Below, in pieces: positions 31,612 to 42,639 of a stretch of 64,000 nt of DNA. The translations under genes and the position numbers were made by a program. The DNA is taken from positions 124,001-188,000 of the forward strand of contig JAKCOZ010000100.1 of NCBI GenBank assembly GCA_022605955.1, read 5' to 3'. The stretch is from Rallus limicola. Its lineage: Eukaryota > Chordata > Aves > Gruiformes > Rallidae. The notes under the pieces were generated by a model, which was not told the origin of the DNA, did no database searches, and was given only the letters and a program-made list of their open reading frames with translations. How positions within the stretch are numbered: position 1 is the first letter of the stretch; each line of letters starts with the position of its first letter.

Positions 31612-31700
31612 GAATCATAGGATCCCAGACTGGTCTGGGTTGGAAGGGACCCCAAGGATCACAGAGCTCCAACTCTCCTGCCACAGGCAGGGACAGCAAG
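31612..31700 (-). mobile_element. CR1 group A 3' tail fragment
   Basis: 'gaatcataggatcccagact' followed by the group A block up to 'aggcagggacagcaag'. It is severely 5'-truncated. Confidence 0.88.
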
Positions 31701-31936
31701 TTTGCTCCCTCCCCTCTTTTTTAAGCCACCGAAGGATCTCAACGCCTCAAGAGCAGCCTCTCCCTTGAAAGGGAGCTATAGAGAGACATCTGGCTCACAG
31801 ATGATGCTACACCGTGGTGTTGTCTTGATCTGCAACAGGAAGAATATGGCAACCCCAGATTTCAGTGGGAAACACCCCATCAGCAGCTCTTTTAGCATCA
31901 GAGGAAAGACTTTGCTAGAGACTGAGAGGCCTCAAC
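31701..31936. other. Unique spacer
   Basis: Nothing recognised. Confidence 0.4.
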
Positions 31937-32862
31937 TCATAGAATCCCAGACTGGTCTGGGTTGGAAGGGACCCCAAGGATCAGAGAGCTCCAACCCCCC
32001 TAACACAGCCAGGCCCACCAACCTCCAGGCCTGGAGCTACACAAGGTTGCCCAGGGCCCCAGCCAAACTGGCCTTCAACACCTTCAGGGACGGGGCATCC
32101 ACCCCCTCTCTGGGCAGCCCCTTCCAGCCCCTCCCCACTCTCTCTGCAAAGAACTTCCCCCTAAGATCTCCTCTAACCCTTCCCTCCTCCAGCTTCACTC
32201 CAGCCCCCTTGTCCTGCCAGGCTCTGACCTTTGAACAAGCTGATTCCCCTCCTGTTCCTCTGCTCCCTTCAGGGGCTGGCAGGCTGCAATGAGGTCCCCC
32301 CACAGCCTTCTCTTCTCCAGGCTGACCCAGCCCAGCTCCCTCAGCCTCTCTTCATAGGGGAGCTGCTCCAGCCCTCTGATCATCCTTGTGGCTCCTCTGA
32401 CCCCTCTCCAACAGTTCCCCATCTTTCTTGTACTGGGGCCCCAGCTCTGGACACAGGACTCCAGCTGGGGCCTCCTGAGGGCAGAGCAGAGAGGGACAAT
32501 CCCCTCCCTGTCCCTGCTGCCACCCCTCTGCTGATGGAGCCCAGGATCCCTTCACCCTTCCCAGCTGCAAGAGCCACTGCTGGCTCATGTGGAGTTTCTC
32601 ACCCACCATGACACCCGGGTCCTTCTCAGCAGGGCTGCTCTCCAGGAGCTCTTCTCCCAGTCTCTAAATATCTCTGGGATTCCTCCAGCCCAAGTGCAAC
32701 ACCTCACACTTCCCAGTGTTGACCCTCATGAGGTTCACCCAGGCCCACCTTTCCAGCCTGTCAAGATCCCTCTGGGTGGCTTCCTTTCCTTCTCTGGTGC
32801 CAACCACACCACTCAGCTTGGTGTCACCTGCAAACCTGCTGAGGGTGCAATCACATCAGATT
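31937..32862 (-). mobile_element. CR1 group A, longest copy
   Basis: The 3' end is 'tcatagaatcccagactggt'. It extends upstream past the SQQ block into 'acctcacacttcccagtgtt' and 'caccactcagcttggtgtca', the conserved ORF2 region preceding the C-terminal domain. Useful as the reference for the A lineage; it carries the group frameshifts. Confidence 0.94.
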
Positions 32863-33015
32863 GTCCTTCTCCTCGACATTCTCATTGTCCTTCAAAGCAA
32901 ATGCTCACAACTTCATTTTGCAAGACTTTGAGCTCTTAAGGAACTGCCTAGCCCATAAGAGTGATGCTGATGAGGGGTGCTGGTTGGTTTTCAGTGCTGT
33001 GAGTCTTCCCATTAA
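32863..33015. other. Unique spacer
   Basis: Nothing recognised. Confidence 0.4.
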
Positions 33016-33310
33016 AGAATCACAGAACATTAGGAGTTGGAAGGAACCTTGAAAGCTCATCTAGTCCAACCCTCCCTGCCAGAGCAGGATCACCCAGACT
33101 AAATCCCACAGGAACACATCCAGGTGGGGTTTGGATTTCTCCAGAGAAGGAGACTCCACAACCTCTCTGGGCAGCCTGTCCTAGTGCTCCATCACCCTCA
33201 CAGTGGAAATGTTCCTCCTTATGTTCACATGGAAGCTCCTCTGCTCCAGCTTGCACCCATTGCCCCTTGTCCTATTGCTGGATATCACTGAGAAGAACCT
33301 GGCTCCCACT
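33016..33310 (-). mobile_element. CR1 group F-like, 5'-truncated
   Basis: Starts 'gaatcacagaacattaggag', with 'aaccttgaaagctcatctag', and ends in 'atcactgagaagaacctggc'. It is a diverged relative of groups B and F. Confidence 0.87.
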
Positions 33311-33683
33311 AAGACACCCACCTTCATTCCAGTCCTCACAGCATTTGTTAATTACCCTGGGAAAGAAAGGCAGCAGGATAAAGGGAATATTCATCTCCAA
33401 AGGTTGACAGGGCAGGAAACCCACTTGTCCTCTTGATTCTGGGAAAGAGTAGGATGGCAGGGAAAATATCCATGAACTTCACTGGCTGAGCCTGCTCCTT
33501 CTACAACAATGAGATCTTGTCATGCTGCTTGTTAAAATTCACTGGCCACTTCTCAGCTTCAAGGGAATTCTTCTGGGTGAGGTGGGAATTTCAGTTTGGG
33601 GAAGTAAAGTCAACTCCACCTACACCCCATTCAAAAACTCAGACCAAAATACTTGAGATGTGTCAACTTAGAAGGCAACAGAA
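33311..33683. other. Unique spacer
   Basis: Nothing recognised. Confidence 0.4.
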
Positions 33684-34412
33684 GATCATAGAATGGGTTA
33701 GGTTGGAATGGACCTTTAAAGGCCAATCTAGTCCAACCACCCTGCAGTGAGCAGGGACAGCTTCACTGCATCAGGTTGCTCAGAGCCCCATCAAGCCTGA
33801 CCTTGAACATCTCCAGGGATGGGGCCTCTACCACTTCTGTGGGCAACCTGTGCCAGTGATCCACCACCCTCATATTAAAGAACTTCTTCCTAAAATGCAA
33901 CCTAAATCCCCCCTTTTCTAGTTTAAAACCATCACCCCTCATCCTGTCATTCCATGCCCTTGGGAACAGTTCTTCCCCAGCTTTCTTATAGGCACATTTC
34001 AGGGACTGGGAGGCTGCTATAAGGTCCCTCCTGGAGCCTTCTCCATTCTGAACAAGCCCAACTCCCTCAGCCTGGCTTCATAGGAGAGCTGCTCCAGCCC
34101 ATTGATCATTTTTGTGGTCCTCCTCTGGACTCACTCCAACAGTTCCACATCCTTCTTGTGCTGAGGGCTCCAGAGCTGGACCCAGCACTCCATGGGAGGT
34201 CACCACAGAGCAGAGTAGAGGAGCAGAATCACCTCTCTCAATCTGCTGGTCACTTTTCTAGTGATGCAACCCAGGATGTGGTTGGCCTTCTGAGCTTCAG
34301 ATGCACATTGGTGGTTCATATCCAGCTTCTCATCCACAAGTCTTCCTAAGTCCTTTTCCTCAGGGCTGCTTTCCAGCCCATCATCTCTTAACCTGGACAG
34401 ATGACTCCACAA
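33684..34412 (-). mobile_element. CR1 group E, 5'-truncated
   Basis: 3' end 'gatcatagaatgggttaggt'. In sense it covers [40 protein letters not shown] and the LRELGLF region. It is among the best-preserved E copies and shows the group's ancestral 'gccaccaatgtgcatctg' block. Confidence 0.92.
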
Positions 34413-34850
34413 CACTTCCCCAGCCCTTTTTTCTGTCTCCTTCTGTGGGAGGGATGGCTTTGTAAGTAAACTCTTAGTCAGAAAGACACAAGAGCTTCAC
34501 AAAACATTATTGCAAAAGCCATATTACAAAACCTCCTAGAAAAACCAGGGAGAGAAGGTAAAGCCCAGTCCACAGGCAGGAGGGGTTCCATGACTTCACT
34601 TCTTCTCAGAGATTAGTCTAAACCCTTCTTAATTAGGGCTTTAGTCCACTAATTCTGTTTAATAAAATCAGAGTTGGTATTTGGTTCTGTACCTCCTAAA
34701 AGGAAAGTTGGGAGAAGTTTCTTTCTGGGTAGGATCAAAATGGAGATGCAACTTCTGGACCTAAGGGCTGAGAACACATGAGGTATCCAGGTGGTTTGGG
34801 CACAGAATTGTGGTTGGGTTTTTCCTTCAAAACCAAGGAGGATTCAAAAG
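34413..34850. other. Unique spacer
   Basis: Nothing recognised. Confidence 0.4.
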
Positions 34851-35083
34851 TCATAGAATCATAGAAAGGGTTAGGTTGGAAGGCTCCTTTAAAGGCCATC
34901 TAGTCCAACCTCCCTGCAATCAGCAGGGACATCTTCACTAGATCAGTTTACTCAGAGCCCCATCAAGCCTGACCTTGAATAAATATCTCCAGGGATGGGG
35001 CCTCCATCACCTCTCATTGATCCACCACCCTCATATTATGATTTTTTTCCTCATATTCAACCTAAATCTTCCCTTTTCTAGTC
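34851..35083 (-). mobile_element. CR1 group E with internal deletion
   Basis: 'gtcatagaatcatagaaagg' tail, then group E text. At about 35016 it skips the block encoding the HRLP region, jumping from 'tcacctctcatt' to 'gatccaccaccctcat'. It ends at 'tcttcccttttctagt'. Confidence 0.87.
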
Positions 35084-35204
35084 CATCACAAAGACTTCTG
35101 GCATTACTAGAAGAATCAACAAGGGCAACCTTGAATCATTACTTTAGTATCACCAGAAGAGGCTTTGCCCAGTCTTGAGACCTGTGATTTCCCACAGCCA
35201 TAGA

Positions 35205-35725
35205 ATCATAGAGTCATAGACTGGTCTGGGTTGGAAGGGACCCCAAGGATCACAGAGCTCCAAACCCCCTGACACAGGCAGGGACACCAACCTCCAGGCC
35301 TGGAGCTACACAAGGTTGCCCAGGGCCTCATCATGGAATCCCAGACTGGTCTGGGTTGGGAGGGACCCAAAGGATCACAGAGTTCCAACCCCCCTGACCC
35401 AGGCTGGGCCACCAACCTCCAAGCCTGGAGCTACACAAGGTTGCCCAGGGCCTCATCATGGAATCCCAGCCTGGTCTGGGTTGGGAGGGACCCCAAGGAT
35501 CACAGAGTTCCAACCCCCCTGACACAGGCAGGGACACCAACCTCCAGGCCTGGAGCTACACAAGGTGGCCCAGGGCCCCAGAATAGAATCCCAGACTGGT
35601 CTGGGTTGGGAGGAACCCCAAGGATCACAGAGTTCCAACCCCCCTGACACAGGCAGGGACACCAACCTCCAGGCCTGGAGCTACACAAGGTTGCCCAGGG
35701 CTCCAGCCAACCTGGTCTTGAAGCC
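35205..35725 (-). mobile_element. Four head-to-tail CR1 group A 3' ends
   Basis: Four copies of the A-group terminal segment. Only the innermost (right-hand) one continues into ORF2 ('ccagccaacctggtcttgaa'). The others break at the same CR1 position after 'ttgcccagggcc' and restart at the tail. See the tandem repeat entry. Confidence 0.93.
35221..35720. repeat. 125-bp x 4 tandem repeat from CR1 3' ends
   Basis: The landmark 'ctggtctggg' occurs at 35221, 35346, 35471 and 35596, exactly 125 bp apart. Units are highly similar and differ by scattered substitutions ('gacccaaaggatc', 'gacccaggctggg'). Confidence 0.97.
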
Positions 35726-36118
35726 AGTCACTTCAAGCCAAGAAACACTGGACAACAGGAGAGCTGTCTTGCTCTTGTTGTCTTCCTCCTCATAGACTCT
35801 TCATCACCAGGAGCCCCTTAGCAATGTTTTGGTGTCTCACTGGAGTTTTTTCCTCTTCCTTTTCAGCTGAGTCAGGTCCCCAGCAGATTTACTGCTTCCT
35901 CCTCTAAGGTGAACACAAGGGACTGCTCCTTGTCTTCAAGACATCTTGAGGGTGAAGCTTGTGGAAAACCAGATCAAGGAGATAAAAATTTCCAGTGAGA
36001 GAAGCTTTTCTGGCTGGTGCTGGTATCTTCAAAGGAAAGAAAACCAACCCAAAACACCAAACTGCTTTGTAGCCTCTGAGGTCTACTGTCAAGGACAAGT
36101 GTCTCCAAGTGACTTGAT
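35726..36118. other. Unique spacer
   Basis: Nothing recognised. Confidence 0.4.
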
Positions 36119-36190
36119 GTGGTAAGGGGGTTGGAACTCTCTGATCCTTGGGATCCCTTCCAACCCATGCCATTCTATGAGTCTATGATG
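36119..36190 (+). mobile_element. CR1 group A 3' tail fragment
   Basis: 'gtaagggggttggaactctc' then 'catgccattctatgagtctatg'-type tail; no ORF2 remains. Confidence 0.85.
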
Positions 36191-37054
36191 TGTTTAGCAC
36201 CTGCCCTCTTTCCATAATAAGACTCAAATCCCACACTCCAGTGGTCCCAGCTTCCACCAGTACCACCAGATGACCACTCACAGCAGCACTGTCCTTCCTG
36301 GCAGCGTTGGCCATCACCAAGGCAGAGTATTTTACAACCAAACTCCAAGGTGTCTATGACTACTGGGTAGCCTGGTGTGGTTACTGGCCATTTTTGGTTA
36401 AAACCTGCCAGACAGGTTGGTTGGTAATGAGGTTGTGCTGCTCTGGAGCTAAAGGAAACATCACAACTCATCAAGCCCTGACAGCAAAAACCCAACAGCC
36501 ATGGAGACAAACACCCAGTCCACCAGCAGACATGCCAGGAGGCCTCACTCTACCAGGCCTCTTTCAGCCTTACCACACAGCTGCTGTGTCTCAAGCAGCA
36601 AACAAAAGCAAGGGGTGATTACAAGCTGCTGCAGAGTAATTTTAATTATCTCCTAGTAATCTATTAGTACATTAGGAGAGCTGAACAACCTCCTTTCCAT
36701 TCAGGGCCACCTGGAATCCTATGGGTTCAGTAAGAGCTCAGACAACCCAGAGCAGACATGTTGTCCCCAAGCTTCAAACCAAAGAGATGCTTGTTTGCCC
36801 AAGGCAGGAAACTATTATCTGCCTGCTTTAAATATTAGCTAGAAAGTCTGCTGACCTTTCCAGTTGCCATGACAGCCATGTGTGAGAAGTTAGGTCATAC
36901 ACCATGATGGGGACAGTTGCTAGAAATAGTTTCATGTCATCAGTATGGCAGATGCCTCCTGGAGCTCTTGGACTTTGCTCGTCATCGTAGGATGATGCTG
37001 GCCTTGGCCATCGATGGAGTTTTAGATAGAAGAAAGGTAGTGTGGCTTTTCAGA
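36191..37054. other. Unique island, candidate conserved non-coding DNA
   Basis: The segment 36605-36880 is AT-rich with clustered TAAT/ATTA cores ('agagtaattttaattatctc', 'ctagtaatctattagtacat'). No coding signature; the open frame 36307-36618 has no recognised domain. Confidence 0.35.
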
Positions 37055-37872
37055 TGAATCAGAGAATCACAGGGACCTCAAGAGATCATCAGGTCCAACC
37101 CCCCTGCCAAAGCAGGGTCCCTAGGACAGGGCACACAGGGAGGCATCCAGATGGGGATGGGATCTCTCCAGAGAAGGAGACTCCACAACCCACTGGGCAG
37201 CCTGGCCCAGGGCTCCCTCACCCTCACTGGGAAGAAGTTCTTCCCCACATTGGTGTGGGACTCCCTGTGCTCCAACTTGAGGCCATCACCCCTTGTCCTG
37301 TCCCCACAGACACTGAGAAGAGGCTGCCCATGTCCCCCTGGGTCCCACCCTTCAGCTATTGATCCCCATTGATCAGATCCCCTCTCAGGCTGCTTCTCTC
37401 CAGGCTGAACAGCCCCAGCTCCCTCAGCCTTTCCTCACAGGGGAGATGCTCCAGGCCCTTCAGCATCTCCAGAGCCTCCTCTGGACTCTCTCCAGGAGAT
37501 CCCTGTCTTTTCTATCCCAGGGAGCCCAGCACTGGACACAACACTCCAGCTGGGGCCTGAGCAGGGCAGAGCAGAGGGGGAGGATCCCCTCCTGGGACCT
37601 GCTGCCCACACTCCTCCTGATGCCCCCCAGGATGCCATGGGCTCTCTCAGCCCCCAGGGCACACTGCTGGCTCATGGCCACCCTGTCACCCAGCAGCACC
37701 CCCAGCTCCTTCTCCACAGAGCTCCTCTCCAGCAGGTCACCCCCAGCCTGTCCTGATTCCAGCAGTTCTTCCTTCCCAGGTGCCAGACTCTCCACTTGCT
37801 TTTGTTGAACCCCATCTGGTTTCTCCCTGCCCAGCTTTCCAGCGTGTCCAGGTCTCTCTGGATGGCAGCAAA
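37055..37872 (-). mobile_element. CR1 group B, 5'-truncated
   Basis: The 3' end 'gaatcagagaatcacaggga' lacks the 'ggttggaa' step seen in all sisters, a small deletion next to the tail. The 5' end is at the RDLARL block ('ggtctctctggatggcagc'). Blocks and the stop after [11 protein letters not shown] are as in other B copies. Confidence 0.93.
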
Positions 37873-38458
37873 GATGTCCTGGAAGCTGTCCTAACACCAG
37901 CTCCATGTAACCCTCAGAGGGTCACTGCTGCAATCTTCCTCCCAACGCTGAATCTTGAGGAGTGGAGATGTTCAGCCAAGAACAGGAGCAACATCTTGGT
38001 TATGAAACAGTTTGGTGCCTTTATCCCCCTAAAACCAGACATCACCTAGCTTCTCCACTGCCACTTAACTCTTCCAAAATGGAATCAAGTTCAATGAACC
38101 CTTGATAAGATAAAACCCTGCTTAAATTGCTGTTCCAACTTAAGAGCAGCTTTTATCCAAATCAAACTTCACAGAATGCTCCAGCAGGAAACAAGTTTGA
38201 AGGCCACATTCCTTTACTCCATGATTGCACCTTCAGAAGCACCTCACTGGTGGGGGGACCACATCTCTCCCTGAGGGGAGGGAGCCCAGGTTCCTCCACA
38301 CTGGAGGAGCCTCTGAGGGATGGTAAATTGTGCCTGAATAAAATCCTGTGGCCATGAGAATTCACCTTTTTAGAGAAAGGCTGCCAGAACCAAGTGACTG
38401 GGTTAACCATTTCAGACCACAGCCTGTTAACCTTAGTAGAAGGTCTCTTCAAAGGGAG
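37873..38458. other. Unique spacer
   Basis: Includes an 'aataaa' at about 38337 in unique sequence after a GC-richer stretch (38240-38310). No gene recognised. Confidence 0.4.
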
Positions 38459-39122
38459 TCATGGAATCAGAATCTCCTGAGCTGGAAGGGACCCATAAGG
38501 ACCATGGAGTCCAACTCCTGGCTCCACACAGACCAGCAAAGTCAGAGCAGGGCACTGAGGGCATCATCCAGATGCTTCTTGACCTCAGCCCAGCTCAGGG
38601 CTGGGACCCCTTCCCTGGGGAGCCTGTGCCACTGCCTGACCCCCTTCTCAGCACAGAACCTGTTCCTCAAACCCAGACTAAACCTCCCCTGGTGCAGCTT
38701 CACACTGTTCCCTCAGGTTCCATCCCTGGTCCCCAAAAAGAAGACAGAGATCAGCTCCTGCCCCTTCCCTCCCCCTCATCAGGAAGCCACAGACCCCATG
38801 AGGTCTCCCCTCAGCCTCCTCTTCTCCAGACTGAATAAACCCAGGGTCTTTAGCCACTCCTCTTAAGTCTTCACCTCCAGACCCTTCCTGATCCTCATTG
38901 CCCTCCTCCAGACACTCTCCAATGTCCCAAACCTGCACCCAATACTCAAGGTGAGGACAATCCCCTCCCTGGACCAGCTGGCCATACCCTGCTTGATTCA
39001 CCCCAAGATGCAGTTGGTCCTCCTGGCTGCCTGGGCACACTCCTAGCTTATGGGTCACTTCCTGTTGACCAAGAACCCCAAATCACTCTCAGGAGGGCCC
39101 CCTCCAGCTGGATGTCCAACCA
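38459..39122 (-). mobile_element. CR1 group C, 5'-truncated
   Basis: 'catggaatcagaatctcctg' then 'gagctggaagggacccataa'. It ends near 'tccagctggatgtccaacca'. The 5' side reaches the EKDLGV/ESD block ('aaccccaaatcactctcagg'). Confidence 0.92.
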
Positions 39123-39469
39123 GGGTTGCCCACATCTCTCCATGCCTTGTTTGTCCAACCATACAAAAAAAAAGGATCCTCTGAGGGGTTATTTTATCCC
39201 CCATTCCCCAGTTTTTTATTCTGACCTAGGAAGATTGACTCAGAAACTGTTTTGGAACTCAGTGGAGGAGGTAAGTAGGTGCTCTCCAAACAGCATAAAT
39301 TATCTTTTCATTTCCCTAAATTCAGGATTGCACAAGATGACTTTCTGGAGAGTGTCTGAACTCCCACAGTTACAGGTTCACAGGTGGAACAGCAACAACA
39401 ACATTGCCCAATTTCACAGTTAGAACAGGGCCACCTTTCTAAGAAGCCATGCAAACATGAGGTCAGACA
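39123..39469. other. Unique spacer
   Basis: Nothing recognised. Confidence 0.4.
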
Positions 39470-40194
39470 TGACTCTGCAACATGAGGGTGGGGAGGCTCT
39501 TCAGAGGGATCTGGACAGGCTGGACCCATGGGCTGAGACCAATGGGATGAGGTTTAACAAGGCCAAGGGTAAAGTGCTGCTCATGGGACAGAACAAGCCC
39601 ATGCAGCGCTCCAGGCTGGGGGGAGACTGGCTGGAGAGCTGTCAGGCAGAGAAGGACCTGGGGGTGTTGGGTGACTGCAGGCTGACCAGGAGCCAGCAGT
39701 GTGCCCAGGGGGCCAGGAAGGCCAAGGGCATCCTGGCTTGTGTCAGACACAGGGTGGCCAGTAGGTGTGGGGAGGGGATTGTGCCCCTGGGCTGGGCACT
39801 GGTGAGGCTGCAGCTGGAGTGCTGGGTCCAGTTCTGGGCTCCTCAGCATCAGAAGGACATGGAGGTGCTGGAGCGAGTGCAGAGAAGGGCAACCAGGCTG
39901 GGTAAGGGGCTGGAGGGCAAATCCTCTGAGGAGCAGCTGGGGGAGCTGGGGGTGTTGAGGCTGGAGAAGAGGAGGCTGAGGGGAGCCCTTCTGCCCACCT
40001 CCCCTGCCCTGCCAGGAGGGTGCAGAGAGGTGGGCGCTGGTCTCTTCAGCCAGGGGCCAGGAGCTGGGACAAGGGGCAATGGGCTCAAGCTGCCCCAGGG
40101 CAGGGTCAGCTCAGCTGGGAGGGACAAGTTCTTCCCTGGCAGAGTTGTGGGGCTGTGGAACAGGGGCCTGGAGCAGGGTCAGGGCCTGGAGTAG
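39457..40194 (+). pseudogene. CR1 ORF2 C-terminal remnant (group D), longest open frame
   Basis: 245 codons. Residues from about 14 on match the CR1 ORF2 C-terminal region: [97 protein letters not shown] and FFPGRVVGLWNR. It then ends in EQGQGLE inside the minisatellite. The first dozen residues are flanking DNA. The endonuclease and reverse-transcriptase catalytic core are absent. It is a retrotransposon fossil, not a host gene. Confidence 0.88.
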
Positions 40195-40425
40195 GGTCAG
40201 GGCCTGGGATGGGCCTGGAATAGGGGCCTAGAACAGGGTCAGGGCCTGAGACAGGGTCAGGGCCTGGCACAGGCTGCCCAGGGAGGGAGTTGAGTCCCCA
40301 CCCCGGGGTGTGTTTAACAGATGGGGAGATGAGGTGCTCAGGGATCTGGTTTAGCACAGGACAGGAGTGGTTGGATTCTATGATCTTCAAGGTCTTTTCT
40401 AACCCTGGGATTCTGGGATATCAGG
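39470..40425 (+). mobile_element. CR1 group D, best-preserved ORF2 C-terminus
   Basis: The longest D copy. From 'agggtggggaggctcttcag' it passes all C-terminal ORF2 blocks, the minisatellite (about 40160-40270), the RLPREGVESPPRGVFNRWGD segment at 40276-40335, and the UTR with 'gatcttcaaggtcttttct' to the tail. It is 5'-truncated within ORF2, so inactive itself. Confidence 0.94.
40160..40272 (+). repeat. Group D minisatellite
   Basis: About six units of 'gagcagggtcagggcctg' type, placed between GLWN and RLPRE. Confidence 0.85.
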
Positions 40426-40536
40426 AGAGCCGGGAAAGCAGAAAAAACCCCACAACCCAAAATATCTCCAAACAAAGTATTTTCCTGTCCACAAACAGTC
40501 TTATTTACCATCTTCATTCTTTAAGGTAAGATTTTA
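40426..40536. other. Unique spacer
   Basis: Nothing recognised. Confidence 0.4.
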
Positions 40537-40962
40537 CAAAGTGAGGCTGAGGGAGTTGGGCTGGGTCAGCCTGGAGAAGAGAAGGCTGTGGGGGGACCTC
40601 ATTGCAGCCTGCCAGTCCCTGAAGGGAGCAGAGGAACAGGAGGGGAATCAGCTTGTTCAAAGGGCAGAGCCTGGCAGGACAAGGGGGCTGGAGTGAAGCT
40701 GGAGGAGGGAAGGGTTAGAGGAGATCTGGGGGGGAAGTTCTTTGCAGAGAAAGTGGGGAGGGGCTGGAACGGGCTGCCCAGAGAGGGGTGGGTGCCCCAT
40801 CCGTGGAGGTGTTGAAGGCCAGGCTGGCTGGGTCCCTGGGCAACCTTGTGTAGCTCCAGGCCTGGAGGTTGGTGTCCCTGCCTGTGGCAGGGGGGTTGAA
40901 ACTGTGTGATCCTTGGGGTCCCTTCACCCCCAGACCAGTCTATGATGATTCTATGATTTGCA
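40537..40962 (+). mobile_element. CR1 group A, 5'-truncated
   Basis: Starts 'aagtgaggctgagggagttg' (ERLRELG) and ends with 'cagtctatgatgattctatg'. One base is missing in the WNRLPREG stretch ('gagaggggtgggtgcc'). Confidence 0.92.
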
Positions 40963-41062
40963 ACAGGCTAGGAGGAACGAAGAGGAAGCAGCCAGCCAAA
41001 TGATGCTGTTAAATTGTAAGCACTCAAAAATTGGGACAGCAGAGACAGTTGGGATAGAAAAT
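40963..41062. other. Unique spacer
   Basis: Nothing recognised. Confidence 0.4.
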
Positions 41063-41530
41063 GTCCCTGGGATAGAATAGACAGGGATGAGGAGGCTCTG
41101 GAGATGCTGAAGGGCCTGGAGCATCTCCCCTGGGAGGAAAGGCTGAGGGAGCTGGGGCTGTTCAGCCTGGAGAGAAGCAGCCTGAGAGGGGATCTGATCA
41201 ATGGGGATCAATAGCTGAAGGGTGGGACACAGGGGGACATGGGCAGCCTCTTCTCAGTGTCTGTGGGGACAGGACAAGGGGTGATGGCCTCAAGTTGGAG
41301 CACAGGGAATTCCACACCAATCTGGGGAAGAACTTCTCCCCAGTGAGGGTGAGGGAGCCCTGGGCCAGGCTGCCCAGGGGGGTGTGGAGTCTCCTTCTCT
41401 GGAGAGATTCCAGCCTCATCTGGATGCCTCCCTGTGTGCCCTGTCCTAGGGACCCTGCTTTGGCAGGGGGGTTGGACCTGATGATCTCTGGAGGTCCCTT
41501 CCAACCTGTGATTCTGTCATTCTATGAATA
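41063..41530 (+). mobile_element. CR1 group B, 5'-truncated
   Basis: Starts 'atgtccctgggatagaatag' and ends 'tgattctgtcattctatgaa'. At 41085 the LERVQRR block is replaced by 'gggatgaggaggctctggag', a small deletion at the 5' end. Confidence 0.92.
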
Positions 41531-41566
41531 CACAACATTACTTTTTATCCTCATGATGTCTATCAA

Positions 41567-41753
41567 AGCACAACTGGAACAGGGTGCCCGGAGAGGTTGT
41601 GGAAGCCCCATCCCTAGAAGTGCCAAGGTCAGGTTGGATGGGGCTTTGGGCAGCCTGGTCTAGTGAGAGCTGTCCCTGCCCATGGCATGGGGGTGGAACT
41701 AGATGATCTTTGAGGTCACTTCCAACCCAGACCAGTCTGCAATTCTATGATTT
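41567..41753 (+). mobile_element. CR1 older 3' fragment
   Basis: Starts 'actggaacagggtgcccgga' (WNRVPGE) and ends 'tgcaattctatgatt'. The UTR text 'ctgcccatggcatgggggtg' and 'agatgatctttgaggtcact' belongs to an older avian CR1 lineage. Confidence 0.88.
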
Positions 41754-41756
41754 CTT

Positions 41757-41963
41757 TACTCTGAGGGTGGTTGAACACTTGAAGATGACGCTAGGGAGAA
41801 AGTGTGGAAGCCCCTGGATCCCTGGAGGTGTTCAAGGCCAGGTTGGATGGGCCTTTGGGCAACCTGGGCTAGTGTAGGGTGTCCCTGCCCATGGCATGGA
41901 GGTGGAACTAGATGATCTTTGAGGTCCCTTCCAATCAAAACCAGCCTGTCATTCTATGATTAT
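41757..41963 (+). mobile_element. CR1 older 3' fragment, same lineage as its neighbour
   Basis: Starts 'actctgagggtggttgaaca' and ends 'cctgtcattctatgattata'. It follows the preceding tail with no unique DNA, giving two sister fragments in direct repeat. Confidence 0.88.
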
Positions 41964-42639
41964 ATAACAAACAAGCACAGCATCAGAGAAGAGCCCATGG
42001 CTGAGCAGAGTTCAGACTGCAACAGAAGCCCCCATGGATGCTTGCCAAGTCCAGCTTGGTCCATGGTAGTCAGCCATCAACGAGGTGAGGGTGGTGGAGA
42101 TGGGATTGCATTGCCCTTCATTAACAAGTTAAGGGGAATTTTGCCTGGACAACCATGACCTCAGAAAGCCTTGAACCCTGCTGTGCAAACTAACAGAACA
42201 AGCTACATCATCAGCTGGCAGCAGCAGACAGTGGGTTTCTGAAGTGGAAGACCCATCTCCTACCTCTCCAAGTCAGCAGGAAGCTTCCTGCTTGGTGACA
42301 ACCCAAAGGAAGAGAGAGGATGTTGGGAGCAAGCCAAGGCAAACCAAACAAGGTTGCAGGGGGTTGCTTAGAAACCTTTGAAAACTAAATTAAAATTGCT
42401 GATTTTTGATGGAGAAGATCACAGGAAAACAAGCAGAAGTCTTGCTTTTACATCAGCCTTCCCCAGAGCCAAGTTCACTGTCTACACTGTCTTCCAGGTC
42501 CTCTAAATCCAGCTGCTTCTCAGGTCATCTTTGGGGCTGAAGGCTTCAAGGTTTTCATAATTTCAGGTGGCAAAAAGACTGCTGGGAACCTGCCTACAGC
42601 TTTTTAGGTGGGCAAAGTCACCCAGCAGAATGATATTTA
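41964..42639. other. Unique spacer
   Basis: Nothing recognised. Confidence 0.4.

Noticed and set aside
38240..38345. GC-richer stretch ending near 'aataaa', like a 3' UTR end
   Set aside because: No upstream coding sequence or family match; single polyadenylation hexamers are frequent.
38348..38866. 172-codon plus-strand open frame
   Set aside because: Antisense translation of a group C CR1; repeated at 43963, 49006 and 57606.
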